From positions 10,976,501 through 11,040,500 of the forward strand of contig NC_088311.1 of NCBI RefSeq assembly GCF_910592395.1: 64,000 nucleotides of DNA, given 5' to 3'. The position numbers were made by a program, and so were the translations under genes. Source of the DNA: Lineus longissimus. Its lineage: Eukaryota; Nemertea; Pilidiophora; Heteronemertea; Lineidae. Under the pieces are notes generated by a model that did no database searches, was not told the DNA's origin, and saw nothing but the letters and a program-made list of their open reading frames with translations. Positions 56,501 through 64,000 of this stretch are shown here, piece by piece. The first letter of the stretch is position 1. Each line of letters starts with the position of its first letter.

Positions 56501-59500
56501 CTGTCAGTGGCTCTCGTAATTGTCGAAACAGCGAGCATACAGTCTCGGGAAAATAGTTATGTTGATTCTGACAAGCTTGTCCTTTACGATTGGTTCATAG
56601 ACAAGGTTAATATTGTCCGCGGCACATCACATACTTCAGAAATAACAAAAAATCAAGTTTTTTAAATGGGTGGGTAAAAGTTTCCTGCACTCAGATACTA
56701 AATGTTATCGATTCGATTCAGTGTAAGGATATTACCAAGACGACCAAAATGATACCTTATTCAGCTCTGAACTCATAAAGATAAAGGAGATACGGAACTT
56801 TGGTCTAAGAGACAAATTGATTATTTAATTTCCCGTGCTATGGCGTGATGCATGGTGGGCATTCTTTGTCTTAGAAAAGGTTTTAGAACCTCGTTAAAAT
56901 ACCGTTTCCTTATTAGCTTAATAATCGCTCCTAAACAAGTTATACTATTTGAGGCATGTATTTTATGACAAAAATTAAGCAACAACTGACCACATTGAAT
57001 AGAAGACGAATTATCTTGCAAGAGCCCCCTATGTCAAAGTACGGAAGTTAGTGCTAGTTAAGATGCTGCAGTATGGTTCCAAATTCTTAGTCTTGATGAA
57101 TTTCCTGATATTGGTGAACCCGTGGTATGAAAAAATGCTGGTGCAGAAGAACATACCATCTTGAGAGCTTATTTTTATTTTCGTTGCCTGTGTCGATTCA
57201 AAACAAACTTACTTTTTAGATGGATTGGAATAGGTTCATTTTCTTGAATCTCATTTGGAAATTTCTCCCTGAGTTTTGCCCTGAAGAAGGCGTGAAGCTG
57301 CCGGTACGCAGGAGCGAGTTGCTCCCACAGATCCCAACACTTGGCGTCGAACTGCCGATCCTCCATACTCGAATCGAGCCAGAACTCTACCATATTATTG
57401 TAACCTACAAAGAAAGACGAAACCGAAGAAAATCGTTATTTCACAGGTATGGTTAAGCTAAAATGTAGACCAAAACCGAGGCGTAGTCAAGGTTTGTGCG
57501 AATATTTTAGCTCCACCCGAACAGTTTTGGTGAGGCAAGTCCTCCAGTTCGGTATCCAGAAGTATTAAGGTAGCAGGAAGGGTTGGGCGTTTGTGGTTTC
57601 TGAGTCTGAGGGGGTTGGTGTCTGTTGACTGTGCTTTAAGAGAGACTAGGCATGGCGCCAGTCTCTCTTAAAGCACAGTCAACAGGCATTTGGTCTCAGT
57701 ATTTGGGTTTTGATTGCCATGACTGTACCCCTGTAAAAGTCAGAGGAGGAGAAGTTTGGAATGATGAAAGCATTGAAGAAGAAGAAATGTTATTATTGAG
57801 GAAAGCAAAATTTATTATGAGACTAGAAGGCAGTGTCCTGACTTGATTATTTTGAAAATGGCGGTCTGAACACATTAAAAGGTGGAACATGGCATTTTAG
57901 CGACTTTGAAGTGTTCCGCAGTTAAAGGGAGACTATAGGCAGCAGCTAGGTAGGCAAGATAAAGTCATACAAATTTGCCAATAGGGGTCAGTCATATCAC
58001 TAGGCATGGCGCCAGTCTCTCTTAAAGCACAGTCAACAGGCATTTGGTCTTAGTATTTGGGTAAGTACAGAATCAAGGCAGCTGAGAGAGCAATGATTGA
58101 ACGATGCTGTGGACAAGTCCAAGGATACTGCATCAGTCACGACCAACTTCTCATCAGAAAGCGTCACCACCAGCATATTCAATGTTCAGTTCCAACCTGT
58201 ACCAGTCCAATGCACGCCTGTCATGGTCAGCAGTGGTCAGCTTAGCGCGATATGGAACATTCTTTTCCGAAACTCAAGCGAGGGAAGTCTGCTCATTAGC
58301 CTATCTCGCGCACTGCTCCTTCTTGTCAAACATCGTAGTGAAATCGTGGTACAGTGGGGCGTCCTCGAGGATTGCAGCTGGTCGGACAGACGTGAGGTGG
58401 AATGTGGGCGGCTGCACTTCTTCGTTGATGTGCGATGGCAGATAGCACAGTTGTTGCGTTGCATGACAGCTGAAAGTGAATGTGATATCATAGAACTGAG
58501 GCGTTTGCAATGAGACTATAGGTGAAGTAGAAGCAAGGAGTGAAATGGGCCATCTTCCAGTGACTACTATACAGAGTAAGGGCACTGGGTGTTGTTAGAT
58601 TCAGCATTGAATGTATTCCTCGTACAAGCGTGAATAGTGTGGACATACAGTGAGAGGTGAGAGACCCCTATTGACTACTTCTTGTAACTTTATCTTGGAT
58701 ATTATATTAGTATTGAACTTCTAGCCATGGAATATGAAGAAATTGAAGTTGTAGGCATGGAATATGAAAAATTATTCAACGGTGAAAGACATTATTCCAT
58801 GAGGCTTTGCCGTGATCGCAAAGGACGCGACGCGATTGGTTCACATGCTAATGAGGTATGATAATGATAATTACCTCTATAATGCTACTTGGATAGCGAC
58901 TGTGTCGTTGATTGCAACAGTGGTCTATGTCAATGTGTGCCTGTAATGTCAATGAAGTATGATGAGATGATGACGATAGTGCAATTATTAAATATTGGCA
59001 AGAGATCATACTACAACATAGGTCTTGTTTTTGACAGATGACTGTGCGACATTCCCATTGGGTCTTGTTAGAGTCAGCGCTGCATGTATTCCTTGTACAA
59101 GCTTGAATAGTTGTGACGGACTTTGAGGGGTGAGAGACCCCTATCGGCTACATCGGCTAACTTTATCTTGCCTACCTAGCTGCTAGCAATAGTGCCCCTT
59201 TATCAAGACTGAAACCCACTGTGCGGGACTAAGAAATTACCTTTATAATCCTAGTTGGATAACCACTGTGTAGATGATTTGAAGAGTGCTCTGTGGATGT
59301 GTGCCTGTAATGTCAATGAAAGTATGATGAGGTGATGACGATAGTGGAATGACGAAATATTGGAAAGAGATCTATTCCTAGGAGAACATATGTCCTGCTT
59401 TGACTAGGTGGCGCATTTTAGAATCAGCAGTGAGCACTGTGTGTAACATGGTGGAGGCAGCGGAGATAATAACTGTGTCGAAAGTATTGTTATAGGGCCT

Positions 59501-62500
59501 TCCCTAGGCCCATGGGGTTAAATTTACAATCCACGATTGAAAAGACGTAGTTTGATCGCATTCAACTATAAATCCATTGAACAGTTGTGTTCCTTTAGTC
59601 AACCGATGACCTTTTGTTGGGCCATGATCGGGGATTGTAAACTGTAAATGTATTATGGACTGGGAGACGGGGGAAACACAAGTGAAATAGACCAAAACAA
59701 GTGATTTTGGGGCTTTGGTTTAGACGCATGCCCCACATGCGCAATGCTGGATTATACGGTTCATGTGAACTTGTTGACATCTACATGAACTTGTTGACAT
59801 CTACATGATCATGATCTAGTGCTGTTATTGGTCATGGTACATGGTAGGCCTAATCATCATGGCTATATGTTTCACGAAAAGCTCGGAGTAAAATGAACTG
59901 CCGATGAATAATGATGTTGTCCATGTTTACCATGTTTACTAGTACATAGCCATAGGGTATGCACTGGCCAGTACACTTTCTGCACGTCGTCATGGTCATG
60001 TACGTGATACCTTGCATATTTTGTTTTTTGAATGCGCATGCTTTTTGGGCAAAATCACTTGTACCAACACTAATGAATAATGTCTTCTTATCCCTATGAC
60101 TCCATACACAGTGAGGGCATTCTCCCATTCCCATCAAATGGTAACTTATTGTACCGTATCAGGGTGGAAGTTGGGGAGCAGATACCTACCGTTGCACGCC
60201 TGTCATAATCAGCTGCAGTGATGAGCTTAGCGCGATATGGAACATTCTTCAGAAACTCAAGCGAGGGAAGTCTGCTCATTAGCATATCTCGCGCACTGCT
60301 CCTTCTTGTCAAACATCGTAGTGAAATCGTAATGGAAAACGTCTGGCTTTGCGCCAGACGTTGAGACTAATAAGTGAAGAACTTATAGGTAAAGAACTTC
60401 TACTTGCGCGAGACTGCTCTGATAAAATTATCATTGCAGAGACTACGGTGACGTACACATATATTTTTTACAATCAAAAATGCCCTCAAAAGACGATATG
60501 GAATGATTATTTTATTGATATTTCCTACTATATACCTTCCAATTATCACTTTATACAAATAGATCGGCGTTAGGTCGCATGCTTTTCTTTCCTGGTGACA
60601 CTATAAAGCAAAATAGTTGCAACCCCGTAAATGCGCTATAAGTCCAATAATAAGTGACGGTGACCCGTTATAAATGTTTCGCTAGCTTCGCTTTTTTGCC
60701 GCTACGCGGCGCGTTGGGCCCTTGCGTCAAGCTCTATTCTGAAACATCTCAAATTAAATGACGAATAATGTGGTTTTAATAATTTTGAAATGCTTCCACA
60801 TTTTGCTCCAACGCAAACGGATATGGTTGCCAAACCAAAACCGCTGAATTCAAAACGAGGCTTCGTTGGCGCATAGTGCATGCATTTACACTGTAATGTG
60901 CGGTTCATTCCTAACCCAGTTGTTTTAGAATACAATCTAAGATAGCAAGCCTTTCTTTACAAAAAGAATGCCCCGGTGCTGCCTCTATCGTTTTGGGTAA
61001 GAACATGAACTAAGTTTCCATGTTTGATTATCTGAGCAGCATCAGTTGCATATATCAGTACTCTATCTTAAGACAGTTGTACATGTATATAGAATTCAAG
61101 GTAGGATCAATCTTTAAAACCACGTTGAAGGAGGATTACAAAAAGTAGTTCGTCATACTCATGTGCTTGATCTCATGTATTGAGTTACCGTTTATCACCT
61201 GTTTACAAAGGGCAAAAGAGTGGAATTTTGAACGGCTCTGTAACATGGTAAAACTTCAGGCGGGGATATGTTCTCATTCATTAAAAGTCACCTGCAACAC
61301 TTTTTAACTTAGGAAAAAAAAGGGCATAAGATAACAAACACAGTGGTGAAAACCGCATAAATATCGAACTACCCATCTTCAAGTATGGCAGGTAGAAAAT
61401 TCAAACATTCCAGGCGGTGCAGGAAGAACAAACTGATGATGTACATTGTGCTGTACTGAAATAAAGTTTTTTTTATAGTTTCATGCCTATATTTTAAAAT
61501 TGTACATTGATATGTTCACTAAAAGCTCATACCTGTGACAAGGTAATAAGAATATAAGCATGAAACTATCAAAACTTTATTTCAGTACAGCGCAATGTAC
61601 ATCATCAGTTTGTTCTTCTTGCACCACCTGGAATATTTGAATTACATACTGCGATAACGTTAAGGTCGATCCATAGTCAAGGGGTTTTCCCTAAGGCAAG
61701 CACATTCCAAGCTACCCATTGGAGTGTAACATAATGATCATAATTGCCTAGACTCTGTTCGCCGATTTTAGGCAGAGAAAACGCACGAGGAACTTTTATT
61801 GATGCCTGACCGCAACCCTGAAATGTGATGGCAATTATAGGCCTTGGTTTTCAATCGTCCGCTGATTTGCGCATGCTATTTCGAAACGAACTCTATTGAA
61901 CTAGTGTTGCAAATAGTAAACATACCGACGTGAATGATAAAGTTTCAAAATGTCAAGCAGTTTTTCTCCACTTTCATAAAACATTTTTCAAATTTTGAAA
62001 ATGGAAATGTGCTGTTAAGCAACTGGAGCTTGTCCGTATAACCGCGGAGTGGGTTTTTCAAGTAGATTTCCGCAAAATTTCCGAAATAGAGAAATTATGT
62101 GGAGTAAAAGCTCTACACTGTTAATCATATGCATAGTTAGAATTGTTTTCAATAATCGGCGCTTATACGGACATACGCTAGGCATGGCTGCGTCCTTTCA
62201 ATAACTTCTTGAATGGTAATTCTAAAGTCTTGAATAAATTCCGCTTTGGCTTGCCATATGCGACATAGCATGTTGACATAAAATTGATCAAGGTGATTTT
62301 TTGACCTTCCCAAAAAGTCATTTTTCAGGGTAATCTAGAAATACGATCCAGTTATTTAGGGGGAAAGTTCACTTAGATGCTTCATACGTGTCGTACCGCA
62401 CCATAATTATTTTTGAAATCACTATTATCAATGAATTTTCACGAGTTGAGTTTGGGCAGTTTTGCGTCACGCATGGGTATAGATCGACTTTGATTATTAT

Positions 62501-64000
62501 GCGGTTTTCACACTTGTGTTTCTTATGTTATGCCCTATTATTTATACCCCAAGTTAAAATGTTAATAAAAGGTCAACTTTAAGCAGTTTCAAGAACCCCA
62601 GAAGCAGTGGTACAGTTCTCAACAGTATTCAACATTATTTTCATTAAATGAGTAGCCTGCCCATTCAAGATCATTGTATGAAAACAATCAAGAAGCACCA
62701 ATAATTTGCGGGCAGCAGTTCAGCACTAGGGAAAACGATTACTTACATTACTCAGAAAAATGATTGGAATAGTTACAATTTGCCCCCTTTAGGAGATGTT
62801 AAAGACGCTTCATGAAAAATTGCCAGGTCAAATGGGGTGGGATCTCAAATTAGGAAACTTCTGGAAATGAGGGATCAGGGGAGAAACAACTGCAGAAATA
62901 AAAACAAATTTTAGATTTCTTGTGCACTGCGTGACGATGTATTATAACATCAAGAGTAAATAAAGACTACGAATTTGGAACCAATACTACAGCATCTTGA
63001 CTGGCACTAGGTTCGAAATTTTGACAATAGGGGGCTTTTGCAAGATAATTCGTCTTCTATTCAATGGCTATCACTACTATTTGCTGGTTGTTGCTTGCTT
63101 TTTGTCACAAAAACATGCCTCAAATGGTGTAACTCGTTTAACAGCTATTATTAGGCTCATAAGGAAATGGTATTTTAAATCCCACTACGGGAAATTGAAT
63201 AATCAATTGTGTCTCTTGGACAATGCTCTTTATCTCCTTAATCTTTAGGAGTTCAGAGCTGAATAAGGTATCATTTCATTTGTCTTGATGATATCTTTAC
63301 AATGAATCAATAACATAACAATCTGATTTCAGGAAGCTTTTACCCACCCTTTTGAAAAAAAAGTTTTTGAATTTCTGAAGTTCCAAATTCTTTGTCTTAA
63401 TGAATTCTTGATAAGATGCAAGCTTATACATAAGGATGTGTAAGAAGGAGATTACCGAGAAATCGGTTTGATCATGATTTGTCTGCACCCGCACAAAACG
63501 TTTCATGCACTTGCACAGTAATTTGTAAACTGTACGTATAGTACGAATAAACAAAGTATATGATAACATATGGTAGTGCATAATACCGCAGTAAGTGTTA
63601 AATGCAAAGCCACGAAATCCTGCCCGACTGTACACTCTTAATAGGTGAAAATAAACTGTTTTTGTCTGTATTATGAGAGGACCGACGGATGACGCCACAG
63701 CATCGTAAGCTCCCCACAGGTGAGCTAAAAACCAAACAACAACTACCAAATTTTCTCAGTTGAACATGAACGTAGTTGACCTTTAAAAGTTAATATCAAT
63801 TTTTGTCGAAAGTTCCCATAAGCTTACCATTCTCTCGTGCCCCTTCATTATAAAGGCTCACAAGCTCTGTGAAGTTCTGTCTCAGCTTGAGGCCAACTGC
63901 GGTGGCATACTTCCCCCACAGTTCGCGTCTCTTTGGAAGGGATTCCACCATAGCGAGAAATCGTTTTATCTGAGACTGTTCAACGAAAGTGGTGGAATTC
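47402..64000 (-). CDS. Angiotensin-converting-enzyme-like M2 metallopeptidase, 5' truncated by the window
   Basis: Eight exons with matching phases: 64000-63828 (partial), 57404-57213, 54441-54192, 53930-53692, 52319-52175, 50953-50852, 48027-47905 and 47597-47402. M2 peptidases are zinc dipeptidyl carboxypeptidases, secreted or on the cell surface. Visible: [11 protein letters not shown] (zinc His and catalytic Glu), [10 protein letters not shown] (third zinc ligand), YHIPA (His513 equivalent), [12 protein letters not shown] (Arg522, Tyr523) and both Cys pairs equivalent to 352/370 and 538/550. The protein ends RYRF without a membrane anchor, so a soluble single-domain form is likely. Residues 281, 353, 511 and 520 of testis ACE (Gln, His, Lys, Tyr) are absent or replaced, so activity or specificity may differ. 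Signal peptide and early exons lie past the right edge. Confidence 0.92.
47905..48027 (-). CDS. ACE-like exon ([11 protein letters not shown] block)
   Basis: The acceptor is CTTTTTCAG and the donor GTATGT. Encodes [19 protein letters not shown] and [19 protein letters not shown]. Human HEALC is QKALC here. The Cys pair of the C-terminal disulphide is kept. Confidence 0.95.
50015..50851 (-). repeat. Intronic array of ~60-bp units derived from the ACE-like exon end and its donor
   Basis: About ten degenerate units follow the exon in the transcribed direction. On the minus strand the unit reads roughly ATCTACCACATCTCAGCCAT, then GGTCCCAGGTGACATGAG and GTAAGTCCTTGG. Units near 50719 and 50472 keep CATGAG|GTAAGT; others have lost it. 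An unrelated stretch at about 50196-50424 splits the array. Confidence 0.88.
50852..50953 (-). CDS. ACE-like exon carrying the catalytic HIP segment
   Basis: The acceptor is CTTTCAG and the donor GTAAGT. Encodes [20 protein letters not shown] and then [14 protein letters not shown], collinear with LKYQGLCPPVPR and AKFHIPSSVPYIR. His513 is kept; Lys511 aligns with Ile. The donor is the first of a series of similar sites in the adjacent array. Confidence 0.9.
52175..52319 (-). CDS. ACE-like exon (NQKWWEMR block)
   Basis: The acceptor is ATCATTCCAG and the donor GTAATT. Encodes [19 protein letters not shown] and FNQKWWEMR, collinear with DINFLMKMALDKIAFIPF and YNQEWWSLR of human ACE. Confidence 0.9.
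53692..53930 (-). CDS. ACE-like exon (HEMGH zinc-binding exon)
   Basis: The acceptor is TCTGTACTTCAG and the donor GTAGGT. Encodes [19 protein letters not shown] and [15 protein letters not shown], supplying all three zinc ligands and the catalytic Glu. Confidence 0.95.
54192..54441 (-). CDS. ACE-like exon (VPFPEV / [10 protein letters not shown] block)
   Basis: The acceptor is TTTCATTTCAG and the donor GTGAGA. Encodes [29 protein letters not shown] and [10 protein letters not shown]. The usual Cys-His-Ala is Cys-Gly-Gly here. The start lacks the conserved MWAQ segment that normally follows PAHLL. Confidence 0.92.
54883..56445 (-). mobile_element. Tc1-type DNA transposon with long TIRs, apparently intact
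   Basis: Ends are AACACCTCAACAAAAGTAAG and its reverse complement, flanked by TA. The inverted match runs about 200 bp on each side (54883-55080 and about 56240-56445) with few mismatches. The single complete transposase frame and strong TIR similarity suggest a recent arrival. It lies in the ACE-like intron between the exons at 57213 and 54441, in the same orientation as the gene. Confidence 0.95.
55148..56167 (-). CDS. Tc1 family transposase, DD34E, 339 residues
   Basis: Catalyses cut-and-paste transposition into TA sites. N-terminal helix-turn-helix region (residues about 1-110: [16 protein letters not shown], then RTGRPKIT, a GRPR-type hook). The catalytic core has MFSDEVRA (first Asp), FMDDNARPH (second Asp) and [15 protein letters not shown] (Glu). 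Thirty-four residues separate the second Asp and the Glu. Length is normal for the family and there is no internal stop. The start is the [16 protein letters not shown] methionine; the codon three residues on is an alternative. Confidence 0.95.
   Translation of the reverse strand: MPRMSEQDRAIAIGLLQANTPVKEVARRMAVCPKAIRKLRDKFNQTASVKDLPRTGRPKITTQGIDRHIRMSSLRNRSVTATAIRDQMFLANRQGISCQTVRRRLHIAGLRARRLVKKAMLLLRHKQAHLAWARRHERWTRAQWALVMFSDEVRACLRHIDARLRVWRRRGEQHAECCVQPVTAFGGGSMMVWAGISEGQRTDLVQIQGNLNANEYLRQVIVPYAVPFAATVGNNFTFMDDNARPHRVGVVDQFLNQRNIERMVWPANSPDLNPIEHLLDQLKRRVYRRITEQSNLNDLAAYLQLEWINIPQQRIRRLIHSMRNRCLQVIRSNGGYTSY
56640..57115 (-). repeat. ~475-bp dispersed repeat, copy A
   Basis: Reverse complement of 62935-63420. 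Shared words include TTGCAAGATAATTCGTCTTC and ACATGCCTCAAAT. Ends resemble AAGACTAAGAATTTGGAACC in inverted orientation, suggesting a TIR element. Confidence 0.85.
57213..57404 (-). CDS. ACE-like exon (DLWEQL / HAFFRAKL block)
   Basis: The acceptor is CTTTGTAG and the donor GTAAGT. Encodes [36 protein letters not shown] and PIPIHLK, collinear with the human DLWEQLRPLYLNLHA and PIPAHLL blocks. Confidence 0.92.
57622..57685. repeat. Perfect 26-bp inverted repeat with 12-bp loop
   Basis: CTGTTGACTGTGCTTTAAGA is the start of the left arm; the right arm 57660-57685 is its exact complement. Loop AGGCATGGCGCC. The loop and right arm recur at 58003-58062. Confidence 0.95.
57922..58720. repeat. Cluster of TTAA-type MITE pieces and a repeated hairpin arm
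   Basis: 57922-58000 is a 5' MITE end (TTAAAGGGAGACTATAGGC). 58003-58062 repeats the 57648-57700 hairpin arm. 58512-58720 is an inverted MITE copy (GAGAGACCCCTATTG). Confidence 0.7.
58233..58342 (-). repeat. ~110-bp direct repeat, copy 1 (partner at 60225-60335)
   Basis: Shares AGCTTAGCGCGATATGGAAC and CAAGCGAGGGAAGTCTGC with 60225-60335. The surrounding open frames on both strands show no recognisable family. It lies in the largest ACE-like intron. Confidence 0.85.
59040..59203 (-). mobile_element. TTAA-type MITE, inverted copy
   Basis: Retains GAGAGACCCCTATCGGCTAC, TAACTTTATCTTGCCTACC and GTGCCCCTTTA, matching the family consensus on the minus strand. Confidence 0.7.
60225..60335 (-). repeat. 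~110-bp direct repeat, copy 2
   Basis: Same as 58233-58342 with a few indels. It is followed by a short perfect hairpin (ACGTCTGGC/GCCAGACGT) at about 60337-60362. Confidence 0.85.
61388..61655. repeat. Fold-back repeat, arms about 105-110 bp
   Basis: Left arm (ATTCAAACATTCCAGGCGG ... TAGTTTCATGCCTATA) and right arm 61550-61655 are reverse complements with a few differences, separated by about 55 bp. Confidence 0.88.
62935..63420 (+). repeat. ~475-bp dispersed repeat, copy B
   Basis: Inverted relative of 56640-57115 in the same intron. Ends GAATTTGGAACC on the left and AGTTCCAAATTC on the right, consistent with terminal inverted repeats. Confidence 0.85.
63828..64000 (-). CDS. ACE-like exon (partial, most upstream in window)
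   Basis: Encodes [19 protein letters not shown] and [20 protein letters not shown], the helical region before YxxxxxxWR in ACE. The donor is GTAAGC. Possible N-glycosylation at NST and NFT. Continues off the window. Confidence 0.88.

Noticed and set aside
58097-58513. 138-codon plus-strand frame as a gene
   Set aside because: Overlapped by frames of similar length on both strands, part repeated at 60225, and no recognisable domain or splice context.

Overview
The window is invertebrate nuclear DNA: GT-AG split genes, long introns, several families of metazoan transposable elements and an A+T-rich background with frequent AGGCCTA-type words. BEL/Pao and Tc1 elements, an ACE-type M2 peptidase and a peroxisomal D-amino-acid oxidase fit a marine invertebrate. 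Echinoderm, hemichordate or amphioxus would all suit; the species cannot be fixed from sequence reading alone. No tRNA, rRNA, CRISPR or prokaryotic operon was seen.

Host genes. (1) 14428-23034, plus strand: six exons with matching phases encode about 335 residues of a D-amino-acid/D-aspartate oxidase family flavoenzyme ending in -AKL, a peroxisomal PTS1 signal. (2) 41103-42985, plus strand: three exons encode a 204-residue four-pass membrane protein with a Gln/Pro/Tyr/Gly-rich N-terminus, family not resolved. (3) 47402 to beyond 64000, minus strand: eight exons of an angiotensin-converting-enzyme-like (M2) metallopeptidase. The HEMGH zinc motif and the downstream Glu are intact, and the N-terminal exons lie off the right edge.

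Mobile DNA fills most of the rest. An old, heavily broken BEL/Pao element occupies 925-7176 (minus) and carries an unusual 48-bp repeat array in gag. A second BEL/Pao element at 26834-36291 (minus) has two 1452-bp LTRs that differ at only about nine positions, yet its gag-pol frame is interrupted. A Tc1-type transposon with an intact DD34E transposase (54883-56445) sits in an ACE intron. Four nonautonomous TIR elements have clear target-site duplications: 10937-13588, 25073-26015, 37305-38169 and 43743-45067. There are also a 1.2-kb fold-back, several MITE families, two LINE types and a tandem GTCC/GGTCA-type repeat.

The most unusual signal is in the ACE-like gene. The exon encoding the catalytic HIP segment runs straight into an intronic array of about ten degenerate ~60-bp units, each derived from that exon's 3' end and its 5' splice site. 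The same gene keeps the zinc centre but appears to have lost most residues that bind the substrate's C-terminal carboxylate in mammalian ACE.
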